Below are positions 32,861 through 41,027 of a stretch of 64,000 nt of DNA, piece after piece (positions within the stretch are counted from its first letter, which is position 1; each line of letters opens with the position of its first letter). The notes below the pieces were generated by a model. It saw only the letters and a program-made list of their open reading frames with translations, made no database searches and was not told the DNA's origin. The position numbers and the translations under genes were made by a program. Source of the stretch: Paenibacillus nasutitermitis (GTDB taxonomy: Bacteria > Bacillota > Bacilli > Paenibacillales > Paenibacillaceae); NCBI RefSeq assembly GCF_014641075.1, contig NZ_BMHP01000004.1, positions 248,001 to 312,000 of the forward strand. The letters run 5' to 3'.

Positions 32861-33454
32861 ATGGCGGGTAAAAAAGATTACGTCAATTCTGTCGTTTCGG
32901 GTAACCGTGAACAGATTGAATATCATATCAAGCAAATATTGGGCCTTTTAGGCGAGGATGTCGAGCGGGAAGGACTGCTCGAAACACCTGCGCGGGTAAC
33001 CCGCATGTACGAGGAAGTTTTCTCAGGCTACGAGGTCGATCCGCGTGAAGTCCTGGGGGTAACCTTCGATGAGCAGCATGAAGAGCTTGTTATTGTAAAG
33101 GATATCGTGTATTACAGCCATTGTGAGCACCATATGGCCCCTTTCTTCGGTAAAGCGCATATCGGATATATTCCGAGTGGCAAGATTGCCGGTCTGAGCA
33201 AGCTCGCGCGGCTCGTAGATGCCATTACACAGCGTCTGCAGGTGCAGGAGCGGGTTACTTCCCAGATCGCGGATATTATGGAGGAAGTTCTCCAACCCCA
33301 CGGAGTGATGGTCGTCGTGGAGGGCGAGCATATGTGCATGTGCGCGCGCGGTATCAAAAAGACCGGAAGCACCACTGTAACATCTGCCGTGCGCGGGGAG
33401 TTTCGTACAAGCGCGGCACTGCGTTCCGAATTTCTATCGCTGCTAAAGCAATAG
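32861..33454 (+). CDS. folE: GTP cyclohydrolase I
   Basis: A 197-residue enzyme catalysing the first step of folate synthesis, GTP to dihydroneopterin triphosphate. Zinc site YYSHCEHHMAPFFGKAHIGYIP, SKLARLVDAITQRLQVQERVTSQIAD and VEGEHMCMCARGIKKTGSTT with the catalytic residues are all present; it has the full length of a homodecamer-forming FolE. The ATG at 32861 follows GGAAGGGGG. A terminator ends the gene. Its short spacing from the YneF-like gene suggests one transcript. Confidence 0.97.
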   Translation: MAGKKDYVNSVVSGNREQIEYHIKQILGLLGEDVEREGLLETPARVTRMYEEVFSGYEVDPREVLGVTFDEQHEELVIVKDIVYYSHCEHHMAPFFGKAHIGYIPSGKIAGLSKLARLVDAITQRLQVQERVTSQIADIMEEVLQPHGVMVVVEGEHMCMCARGIKKTGSTTVTSAVRGEFRTSAALRSEFLSLLKQ

Positions 33455-33508
33455 AAACGAAAAATGGATGTACATGGAAGCGGATGCCTCGATACGCTTA
33501 ACGCAAAC

Positions 33509-33552
33509 AAAAAAGATTGCTGTTCCTTCAAAGGGGGCGGCAATCTTTTTTT
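33509..33552. terminator. Bidirectional terminator between folE and sodF
   Basis: AAAAAAGATTGC and GCAATCTTTTTTT pair around a 19-base loop. A and T tracts on both sides let it end folE (plus) and sodF (minus). Confidence 0.82.
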
Positions 33553-33627
33553 CGTTTATGAGCTGTTCCCTTGTTCCCGAAACAATCATCAAAAGGTTAT
33601 CGGTCTGCCTTGCGGTATGGAGCATTC

Positions 33628-34869
33628 TCAAAAAGGCTCCCAGACCAGCTTTCTGGCTTCGGAGAAACGGCCGCTGGCATAAGGCCAATTCACAACGTTC
33701 CACCAAGCCTGGATGTACTCCGGGCGTTTGTTCTGGTGTTTAAGGTAGTAAGCATGCTCCCACACATCGAGAGGAAGAACGGGCACAACATCCCATTGGG
33801 ACAAATTCTGGTGCTTCTCGGCAGTCAGAATTTCCAGCCTTCTGCTGCGGGGACTCCAGACCAGAATCGCCCAGCCCCCGCCTTCTACTTTCTCGGCTGC
33901 AGCGCTGAAATGGTTCTTAAAGGCGTCATAGCTGCCGAAATCCCTGCGGATTTGCCGGGCGAGCGAACCGGTAGGTTCCCCGCCGCCGCGGGGAGACATG
34001 ACGTTCCAGTACAAGGTGTGGAGATAATGCCCAGCCCCGTTAAACGCAAGCTCCCGCTCCCAATGCTTCACAAGCTCAAAATCATTCTTCTCCCGGGCAT
34101 CCTTTAGCTCATTCTCTGCTTTATTCAGACCGTCCACATAGCTTTGGTGATGGATATCATGATGAATCTGCATCGTTGCTTGATCGATATGAGGCTCCAG
34201 GGCATCATATCCATACGGAAGCGGGGGAAGCGTGTGGCCGCCTGGAGGAACCGTAGAGGCTCCACGTGTGTCGCTCCAGTCATGCAGATGTGCCTTTTCC
34301 GCAAGGTGTTTGACGGAGGCGGAGCTGCTGTTCTTCTTGCTGTGCAGCTCTTCATGCTGCGGGATCGTCACAATGAGGTCCTGTTCGTTCTCCATGACAG
34401 ATTGACCAGAATGATCCGGGTGATGCCCCTCCTCCTTCTGCACGGATAGCGGCTCAAGCAGCGATTCCAGAACGCATAGAAAATAATCCGATTCCCGTAT
34501 GATATGACGGATGACCGTCCGTACAAACGGGCTGGCCGCAACGGCCGGACTCCTCTCCAGCAAGGCGGTTAGCTGGGAAACGAATTTGCGCGACTGTACG
34601 GCAGATACCTTCAGCAGCTCCTCGGTCGCCTTGACCAGATCGGGAGGGATGGCCTCCGGATCTTCCAACGCCTTAAGAAGCAGCTTCTCGGCCATCGTTT
34701 CCGTGCGGGCAAAAACCGGCTCCCATGCCTGAAGCAGCTGTACATAAGCCGGCTCCAAAAGGGGAGTGATTTCCCGGATGACGACCGTATGCTCCTTCTC
34801 CTGCGTTTTCCAAAACTGAATTTCCTCGAGCACTCTTAGCGGCATATAATTCCTGTAAACAAACAGCAC
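33628..34869 (-). CDS. sodF: SodF-like superoxide dismutase with long N-terminal helical domain
   Basis: About 413 residues, twice the usual SOD length. Residues about 1-155 are helical (EEIQFWKTQEKEHTVVIRE, VRTVIRHIIRESDYFLCVLESL) and resemble a DUF2935-type metal-binding bundle. A His/Ser-rich linker follows. The last ~200 residues are a complete Fe/Mn SOD: MQIHHDIHHQSYVDGLNKAE, GHYLHTLYWNV, GGWAILVWSPRSRRLEILTA and LPLDVWEHAYYLKHQNKRPEY. The C-terminal part is close to B. subtilis SodF, which has a different, shorter N-terminal extension. GTG 34869 is preferred (AAAGGAGGG 9 bases upstream); an ATG at 34911 lies before that site, and ATG 34845 is another choice. Located on the opposite strand from folE. 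Confidence 0.85.
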   Translation of the reverse strand: MLFVYRNYMPLRVLEEIQFWKTQEKEHTVVIREITPLLEPAYVQLLQAWEPVFARTETMAEKLLLKALEDPEAIPPDLVKATEELLKVSAVQSRKFVSQLTALLERSPAVAASPFVRTVIRHIIRESDYFLCVLESLLEPLSVQKEEGHHPDHSGQSVMENEQDLIVTIPQHEELHSKKNSSSASVKHLAEKAHLHDWSDTRGASTVPPGGHTLPPLPYGYDALEPHIDQATMQIHHDIHHQSYVDGLNKAENELKDAREKNDFELVKHWERELAFNGAGHYLHTLYWNVMSPRGGGEPTGSLARQIRRDFGSYDAFKNHFSAAAEKVEGGGWAILVWSPRSRRLEILTAEKHQNLSQWDVVPVLPLDVWEHAYYLKHQNKRPEYIQAWWNVVNWPYASGRFSEARKLVWEPF

Positions 34870-34960
34870 AGCATCCGTCCCTCCTTTAATCATCCGATGG
34901 ACTAGCGGCATGCCAGCGTTGAATATACGGAAGCGATAATCACGCTCTCATGCTTGGCGC

Positions 34961-34995
34961 AAAATAAAGAGCCGCCCGGGAAGCCGGACGGCTCT
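34961..34995 (-). terminator. Intrinsic terminator after the hydrolase gene
   Basis: On the minus strand AGAGCCGTCCGG pairs with CCGGGCGGCTCT and runs into TTTATTTT. Confidence 0.8.
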
Positions 34996-35053
34996 TCATG
35001 ACTGCCATAACCGAATGCATCCATAATCTAGATGTATTCCGCTGCGGCTTATC

Positions 35054-36196
35054 CTATGTCGCATCAGCCGTTAAGGTGGGCTGATTGCTGTTCCAATCCG
35101 CGTCCACCTGGCTGAGAAACAAGGCGGCACGTTGAATATATTCTTTCGGGCGGGTTTGGAACAACAGCTCATGTTTGCCTCCCTGGACGATCCATTCCCG
35201 GGAGAGAGGATTAGCCTGACTGGATGCGATATGTTCCGCGGTTGCAATCGGCGCCTTCAGATCCTCCGTGCCGTGCATAATAAACGTTGGGATCGTATAC
35301 GAGGTCTGCATTACCTGCTGAGCCGGAATCTGGTTGAAGCTGGTCCCTGTCCAGAAGGGCAGCATCATCTGCACCAGCGGCAGGGAAGGGAAGCGGGGCA
35401 GGTCCAGATACTGCCTGACATTATTGAATAAGGATTCCGGACTGGGCAGAAACAGGCTGTCAAGGATCAGCGCATCGATTTTATCCGAATCATCGGTTTG
35501 CAGGGCTGCCTGCAAGGCGGTTCCGGCTCCCATCGAGAAGCCCCATACCACCACTTGCTCGGCCCCTTGCTCGCGGGCGTACTGGACGGCAGCGAGCAGC
35601 TGCTGCGCTTCCTCAATGCCGCCGGTCGCCGGCGAACGGTCCTGCTCGGACGCATAACCATAATCGAACATCAGAACATTATAATGCAGACGGTGCAGCA
35701 GAGCGGCAAGCTCATACATCGGCACCCACGTTTCTTCGCGGTTCGCCCCGTAGCCGTGGCTGAAGATCACGGTTCGTTTGGAGGCGGCTGGCGACGCGGC
35801 GTCTACCTGGCCATTCTGGTCGGTGGAAGCAGCAGCGGTCTTATAAACAGGCGGCGCTGCGGCGGCGTTAGCGCCGATGTACCAGCCGTGAACGGTAGTG
35901 CGGCCGCTCTTGCTGGGAAAATTCGCATCTTTATAATCAAGCCCTTTGGCGATTTGAGGATTAGAGGTCAGCGGCGCGACATAGGGATGGGCGATGATCC
36001 AGGCCACATAGCCATGGAAAGCAACAATAGCGACAAGCAGCAGAGCCATAAATGCGGATACGACAGCAATCGCGGCATGCCGGCGGCGCGCCCTGCTGAT
36101 AGTCTTGCCTGCAGGCTGAAGCGAATGCCGAGGGGATGGGAGTGAGCCTTCCGGCGTAAATCCGGCAGGCAGCATCGGAATAGCAGATGTGCTCAT
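35054..36196 (-). CDS. Membrane-anchored alpha/beta hydrolase
   Basis: 380 residues: a basic N-terminus, one membrane segment (about 42-66, IAVVSAFMALLLVAIVAFHGYV), then an extracytoplasmic hydrolase domain. The oxyanion region is VIFSHGYGANREE, the nucleophile elbow WGFSMGAGTALQAA, the acid lies near IMHGTEDLKAP and the His in GGKHELLF. The family includes esterases and peptidases such as YfhR/BEM46-like proteins; the substrate is unknown. An Ala/Thr/Gln-rich insertion lies near residues 105-135. AAGGGGGA precedes the ATG. No clear functional partner adjoins it. Confidence 0.85.
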   Translation of the reverse strand: MSTSAIPMLPAGFTPEGSLPSPRHSLQPAGKTISRARRRHAAIAVVSAFMALLLVAIVAFHGYVAWIIAHPYVAPLTSNPQIAKGLDYKDANFPSKSGRTTVHGWYIGANAAAAPPVYKTAAASTDQNGQVDAASPAASKRTVIFSHGYGANREETWVPMYELAALLHRLHYNVLMFDYGYASEQDRSPATGGIEEAQQLLAAVQYAREQGAEQVVVWGFSMGAGTALQAALQTDDSDKIDALILDSLFLPSPESLFNNVRQYLDLPRFPSLPLVQMMLPFWTGTSFNQIPAQQVMQTSYTIPTFIMHGTEDLKAPIATAEHIASSQANPLSREWIVQGGKHELLFQTRPKEYIQRAALFLSQVDADWNSNQPTLTADAT

Positions 36197-36543
36197 GATG
36201 AAGTCCCCCTTAGAAGTATAAAATGAAAACGCTTAATAATTGATATTCAAGGTTCCTATCGCCCGATTGGACGCAGGCGTCCGATGTCGAATCCTCAGCT
36301 GAGCAAGCTGAGCAGCTGGAATCAAATTGCATGTTTGAAGCACCGGGTTGTGGTCCTTTAATCCTATGATAGGGGTGGGAACAAGTGCCTGTCAATGATT
36401 ATCGGCGTATTGTTAGTAACTTGTAATCTGACTGTAAAAATAGATAGAAAATATCTCCTCCCGCTTTCGCTTAAGCCAGTCATGAGTTATACTAGTTGTA
36501 ACTTAGTTTCATTGAATGAAACTGATAAAGAGGTGGAAGCTTT
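36197..36543. other. Divergent intergenic region before the IclR-type gene
   Basis: No gene is seen. Near-palindrome GATTGGACGCAGGCGTCCGA starts at 36265 (perfect core GGACGC/GCGTCC at 36269-36282); a close variant lies on the other side of iclR at 37767-37789. The iclR operator and -10 are at the right end. Confidence 0.5.
36488..36523 (+). promoter_or_regulatory. IclR-type gene promoter (-10) and palindromic operator
   Basis: A -10 TATACT (36488-36493) is followed by AGTTTCATTGAATGAAACT (36505-36523), a palindrome with perfect 9-base arms around one central G, 20 bases before the ATG. The -35 is weak. IclR proteins bind such palindromes, often in their own promoter, so autoregulation is likely. 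Confidence 0.65.
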
Positions 36544-37290
36544 ATGCCCGAGGATGGCAAATCGACCGTTCGCGCCGTAGAACGGGCGCTTGATATATTG
36601 CTTTGTTTCACAGTCAAAAACGAGTGGCCGATGACGGAAATTGCGGATCGTGTCGGCCTGCACAAGAGTACGGTTCACCGGATGCTCGCAACGCTGGAGG
36701 ATAAAGGGTTTGTTATCCGCGACCTGGCATCCGAGCGCTACAGGCTGGGCTTGCGTATCTGGGAGCTTTCCGCCAATATGTCTGGTACGGACGACCCGGC
36801 AGTGCTGGGATTGCCCGAGATGGAGCGCCTTCGGGATATGCTTGGCGAGACCGTAAGCCTGTATTTGCGCGATGGCAATGAGCGGATCCGGATTCAGGCT
36901 GTCCAGAGCAATCAGGCGGTGCGCAGAGTAGCTCCAGTAGGCGTGCGTCTGCCACTATATGTGGGAGCCTCCAGCAAGGTGCTCATCGCATTTGAGGACC
37001 AGCTGATGCGGGAGGAGCTGCTGCATGATCCGTCCTGGCCGGGGTTCTTCGATACGGTGCAGTTCCGCAAGCAGATCGAGAACATCCGCAAGCTGGGATA
37101 CGCGACAAGCATAGAAGAGCGGGAGCAGGGCGCCGCGGCGGTCTCCTCGCCGATCTTCAACCGCGCAGGCAAGCTTGTGGCTGCGTTATCCGTCTCGGGG
37201 CCCGCCAACCGGCTGACCCCTGAGATTATGCGTCAGCAGGCGTCAGCGATTATTGAAGCCGCTAACCATATCGGATCTATGCTGAAGTAA
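36544..37290 (+). CDS. IclR-family transcriptional regulator
   Basis: 248 residues. The N-terminal winged helix (about 8-68) reads AVERALDILLCF, PMTEIADRVGLHKSTVHRMLATLEDKGFV; the C-terminal effector domain has RLPLYVGASSKVLIAFE, GYATSIEEREQGAAAVSSPIF and ALSVSGPANRLTPE, the usual IclR signature. Regulators of this family respond to small acids and sugar metabolites. AAAGAGGTGGAAG lies before the ATG. There is no adjacent enzyme operon, and the gene is closed by its own terminator, so its target set beyond itself is not visible. Confidence 0.93.
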   Translation: MPEDGKSTVRAVERALDILLCFTVKNEWPMTEIADRVGLHKSTVHRMLATLEDKGFVIRDLASERYRLGLRIWELSANMSGTDDPAVLGLPEMERLRDMLGETVSLYLRDGNERIRIQAVQSNQAVRRVAPVGVRLPLYVGASSKVLIAFEDQLMREELLHDPSWPGFFDTVQFRKQIENIRKLGYATSIEEREQGAAAVSSPIFNRAGKLVAALSVSGPANRLTPEIMRQQASAIIEAANHIGSMLK

Positions 37291-37373
37291 TGCCGACCAG
37301 GAGCTGAAAACGCTGCTGCCTTATTGGAAAGGGCGTCCTTGCCTGACCCCAGGTAAACCAGAAATTTTATTCT

Positions 37374-37432
37374 AAACCGTTTCTCAGTAAAATGGAGGCA
37401 TCGCCCAGCCATTTAAAAGGAGACGGTTTTTT
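37374..37432 (+). terminator. Extended-hairpin terminator after the IclR-type gene
   Basis: Outer arms AAACCGTTTCTC (37374-37385) and GGAGACGGTTTTTT, and an inner AAATGG/CCATTT stem, then a T run. Some imperfect pairing. Confidence 0.7.
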
Positions 37433-37813
37433 GTGCATTCCATTAGCATGAACTTCCTTTACTCGCCAATGAATTCTTGATCCTCATCTGGTAGGTCTGG
37501 TGAATGACGCCGTAAATTGTATGGATGATCACATATGCTCAATCGGCCCTTATGGGAGCCGTCCGAGATCAACTGCTGAAGCGGCGAAGGGAGCAGCCGG
37601 TAAGTCGATTCGACTGCCAACACGTATCGCCCCGCTACCCGATGGAAGCTGTGCGCCGGTGCAGGAAGCTCAACAACTTCTGCAGTAAGGTTTTTCCTTC
37701 TTGGAACACGGAAGACAGATAAGGGAGAGGCTCCAGCAAGGTTTTTCCTTGCTGGAGCGGAGAGGGGATTGGACGGAGGGCGTCCGGATCTGTTTCTTTT
37801 TCGTCATATAGAG
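37433..37813 (+). other. Gene-free, hairpin-rich stretch (possible structured RNA)
   Basis: No convincing gene. Several inverted repeats occur in order: AGTCGATTCGACT near 37600; an imperfect AGTAAGGTTTTTCCTTCTT; a perfect CTCCAGCAAGG/CCTTGCTGGAG (37731-37757) around TTTTT; and GATTGGACGGAGGGCGTCCG starting at 37767, followed by TGTTTCTTTTT, which can act as a plus-strand terminator. It does not match any riboswitch or small RNA I know. Confidence 0.4.
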
Positions 37814-37858
37814 AAAGGGCCGTGTCAGCAGTAAAAACTGCTCTGACACGGCCCTTTT
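37814..37858. terminator. Long terminator after aconitase
   Basis: AAAGGGCCGTGTCAG (37814-37828) and CTGACACGGCCCTTT pair perfectly over 15 bases. It ends acnA on the minus strand and may also stop plus-strand reads. Confidence 0.85.
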
Positions 37859-37896
37859 GACATCCGGCTGCCGGGAAAGCAGCCGGTTGTCATTTC

Positions 37897-40608
37897 TTAT
37901 TGATTGGCAATCATTTGACGCAGAACAGCTTGCAGAATACCGCCATTGCGGTAGTAATCCACATCTACCATGGAATCCAGACGAACGATCGCCGGGAATT
38001 CAAACGTAGTACCATCTTCGCGGGTAACGACGACATGAATTTCCTGTCCCGGTTTCACATCATTGTTCACACCGACAATATCGAAGGTCTCGCGGCCTGT
38101 GATTCCGAGCGTGCTCCAGCCATGACCGGCCTGGAATTGCAGCGGCAGAACGCCCATTCCGACCAAGTTCGAACGGTGAATACGCTCGAAGCTCTCGGCG
38201 ATAACAGCTTTCACGCCCAGCAGCATTGTGCCTTTGGCTGCCCAGTCGCGCGAGCTGCCTGTTCCGTATTCTTTACCTGCGATAACGACCAGGTTTTTAT
38301 TTTTCTTCTGATACAGCATCGAAGCGTCATAAATGGACATAACCTCGTCTGTCGGCAGATAAGTGGTAACTCCGCCTTCCGTTCCCGGAGCAACCTGGTT
38401 GCGGATCCGGATGTTGGCGAACGTTCCGCGCATCATGACTTCATGGTTTCCGCGACGGGAGCCATACGAGTTGAAGTCGATTTTGTCGACGCCATGCTTG
38501 ACCAGGTATTCGCCTGCAGGGCTGTCCGTCTTGATGTTGCCGGCAGGAGAGATATGGTCGGTCGTAACCGAATCGCCAAGCAGGGCAAGGACGCTTGCGC
38601 CTTTGATGTCGGTAATGTCGTTTATTTCAGGACCCAGATTCTCGAAGAACGGCGGGTTTTGAATATAAGTCGATTTGTCATCCCACTCGTAGCTTTCGCC
38701 TTGCGGCACATCGATTTGATTCCAGCGCTCGTTCTGCGTGAAGACATTGGCGTACTTATCGCGGAAGGCTTCCGGGCTCATGGCTACGCCAATGGCATCG
38801 GAAATTTCTTTGGAAGACGGCCAGATATCCTTCAGGTAGACAGGCTGGTTCTTGCCGTCATAACCGATCGGGTCATTAGCCAAATCGATATTAACCGTCC
38901 CTGCAATCGCGTAAGCCACAACAAGCGGAGGTGATGCCAGGTAGTTGGCTTTAACCTGGGCATGAACGCGTCCTTCAAAGTTGCGGTTACCGGAAAGTAC
39001 GGCAGCAACCGTCATGTCATTGTCCGTAATGGCCTGACTGACTTCGTCCGGCAGCGGGCCGGAGTTACCGATACAGGTCGCGCAGCCATACCCTGCCACA
39101 TAGAATCCGAGTGCTTCAAGCGGCGCAAGCAGATTGGCTTTCTCCAGGTAATCGGTCACGACGAGCGAGCCTGGTGTCAGCGAGCTTTTGACGTAAGCCG
39201 GCTTTGTGAGGCCAAGCTCCACCGCTTTTTTGGCGACCAGACCGGCGGCCATCATAACGCTCGGGTTGGACGTATTCGTACAGCTGGTAATAGCGGCAAT
39301 AACGACGGCGCCTGTTCCCATTTTGCTGACAGAACCGTTCGCATGTTTGACTTCAACCATTTCCTCGATCTTGCTGTCGGAAAGGCCGTAACCGCCTTTG
39401 TCGATCGGCGTACGGATAATGCCGTTGAAGGATTCTTTCATAGCTGTCAGCTCGACGCGGTCCTGAGGACGCTTAGGGCCGGCAAGCGATGGAACGATCG
39501 TCGACAGATCCAGCTCCACGATATCGGAGAATACCGGCTCCGGCGTATCGTCGGTGCGGAACATGCCTTGTGCTTTGTAATAAGCCTCTACCAGCTCGAT
39601 TTGCTCCTCGGTGCGCCCGGTATTGCGCAGGAAGCGCAGCGTTTCAGTGTCGACCGGGAAGAAACCGATGGTTGCGCCATACTCGGGAGCCATATTGGCA
39701 ACTGTCGCACGGTCTTCCAGTCCGATATTGGACAAGCCCGGGCCGAAGAACTCGACAAACTTGCCGACAACGCCTTTTTTACGGAGCACTTGCGTTACGG
39801 TGAGCGCAAGGTCGGTTGCGGTCGCGCCTTCGGACAGGCTGCCCGTCAGACGGAAGCCGATGACTTCAGGAGTGACAAAATAAAGCGGTTGTCCCAGCAT
39901 GCCGGCTTCCGCCTCGATGCCGCCAACGCCCCAGCCAACAACGCCAAGTCCGTTGATCATTGTCGTATGGGAATCCGTTCCGACCAGGGAATCCGGATAA
40001 ACGACAGTTTCGCCGTCTTTGGTTTTGGTTGCGGCTACCGATGCCAGATACTCCAGGTTGACCTGGTGGACGATACCGGTTCCCGGTGGCACCGCACGGA
40101 AGTTGTCAAAAGCGGTTTGGGCCCAGCGGAGGAAGCGGTAACGCTCTTCGTTGCGCTCAAACTCAATGTTCATGTTATACTCAAGGGCTTCCGGCGAACC
40201 GAAAGCATCCACCATTACAGAGTGGTCGATAACCAGATCGACGGGCACAAGCGGGTTGATCTGCTTTGGATCGCCGCCGGATTTCTTAACGGTGTCACGC
40301 ATGGCAGCCAGGTCAACAACAACCGGTACCCCGGTAAAATCCTGAAGCACAATACGTGCCGGGATGAAAGGAATCTCTTTATCCTCGCGTCCGTCCGCCC
40401 AGGTTGCCAGCTGCTTGACATGCTCAGGCGTAATGGCGCGTCCGTCAAACTGTCTTACGGCCGCTTCCAGGAGCACTTTAATGGAGAAAGGCAGCTTGGA
40501 GATATCTCCGAGTCCTTGCTCTTGAAGACCCTGCAAACGGTAATAAACGTAAGGTTTACCTCCGACTTCAAGCGACTCGCGAACCGAATAATCGTTCTTT
40601 AATGTCAT
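37897..40608 (-). CDS. acnA: Aconitate hydratase A
   Basis: A 903-residue TCA-cycle enzyme that isomerises citrate and isocitrate. The three 4Fe-4S cysteines are in AITSCTNTSNP and GCATCIGNSGPL; VGTDSHTTMINGLGVVGWGVGG, RIVLQDFTGVPVVVDLAAMRD and the C-terminal GTGSSRDWAAKG swivel-domain block are all present. Length and blocks match CitB of Bacilli, which also binds mRNA when its cluster is lost. AAGGAGGCG lies before the ATG. It is a single-gene unit, flanked by a long leader and a strong terminator. Confidence 0.97.
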   Translation of the reverse strand: MTLKNDYSVRESLEVGGKPYVYYRLQGLQEQGLGDISKLPFSIKVLLEAAVRQFDGRAITPEHVKQLATWADGREDKEIPFIPARIVLQDFTGVPVVVDLAAMRDTVKKSGGDPKQINPLVPVDLVIDHSVMVDAFGSPEALEYNMNIEFERNEERYRFLRWAQTAFDNFRAVPPGTGIVHQVNLEYLASVAATKTKDGETVVYPDSLVGTDSHTTMINGLGVVGWGVGGIEAEAGMLGQPLYFVTPEVIGFRLTGSLSEGATATDLALTVTQVLRKKGVVGKFVEFFGPGLSNIGLEDRATVANMAPEYGATIGFFPVDTETLRFLRNTGRTEEQIELVEAYYKAQGMFRTDDTPEPVFSDIVELDLSTIVPSLAGPKRPQDRVELTAMKESFNGIIRTPIDKGGYGLSDSKIEEMVEVKHANGSVSKMGTGAVVIAAITSCTNTSNPSVMMAAGLVAKKAVELGLTKPAYVKSSLTPGSLVVTDYLEKANLLAPLEALGFYVAGYGCATCIGNSGPLPDEVSQAITDNDMTVAAVLSGNRNFEGRVHAQVKANYLASPPLVVAYAIAGTVNIDLANDPIGYDGKNQPVYLKDIWPSSKEISDAIGVAMSPEAFRDKYANVFTQNERWNQIDVPQGESYEWDDKSTYIQNPPFFENLGPEINDITDIKGASVLALLGDSVTTDHISPAGNIKTDSPAGEYLVKHGVDKIDFNSYGSRRGNHEVMMRGTFANIRIRNQVAPGTEGGVTTYLPTDEVMSIYDASMLYQKKNKNLVVIAGKEYGTGSSRDWAAKGTMLLGVKAVIAESFERIHRSNLVGMGVLPLQFQAGHGWSTLGITGRETFDIVGVNNDVKPGQEIHVVVTREDGTTFEFPAIVRLDSMVDVDYYRNGGILQAVLRQMIANQ

Positions 40609-41027
40609 TCAATGACGCCTCCTTGTGAGATAAGTTGAAGAATAATGGGCGATTTTCCAAGAAGAATGGTCCGTAACGCTCTCTTGGGCTGTGAAAACAA
40701 GTTTTCTGAGAATCATGCCGTTCTCTTCAAGCGCGCAAGGCGCCTCCCCCTCAAAAATATCAAATAATGGCATTAGCATGACCGTGTGATATTTAAAGGA
40801 AAATCCGGTTTCTTGTTTCACTCTATAAAACACAATTTCAAAATCGCTTCTTTTCTTAAGTATACCGTTTTTCTGTCCGTTTAGAAAGTATAATCTCTCC
40901 CGAAGCCGCTGGAATTTATCTGCATTCTGTTTTTTTGGCTTCGGATGTTTCGCTTCCTCACATGAAATCGTCCCGGGTCTCATATAATGAACCAACTTTG
41001 CCAGCCAAATCATGCAAGGAGGGAATC
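40609..41027 (-). other. Region upstream of acnA, no convincing gene
   Basis: A 134-codon open frame on the minus strand (40609-41013) fills most of it but has no recognisable family and its start overlaps the ribosome site of the divergent gene, so it is not called. The region is A/T-rich; a minus-strand TATACT (40864-40859) is a possible acnA -10 with a weak -35. Citrate- or carbon-responsive sites would be expected here but none was clear. Confidence 0.45.

Noticed and set aside
37590..37630. GAAGGGAGCAGCC motif resembling part of the signal recognition particle RNA
   Set aside because: The matching stem and the GGAA tetraloop are missing, and the expected genomic context is absent.
37500..37722. 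Two overlapping open frames of 62 and 65 codons
   Set aside because: No ribosome site, odd composition, and the sequence is dominated by hairpins.
38962..40602. 546-codon frame on the plus strand opposite acnA
   Set aside because: Antisense shadow; the minus strand codes a complete aconitase.
40609..41013. 134-codon open frame on the minus strand upstream of acnA
   Set aside because: No recognisable family, start lies in the ribosome-site region of the divergent gene, and the region is needed for the acnA promoter.
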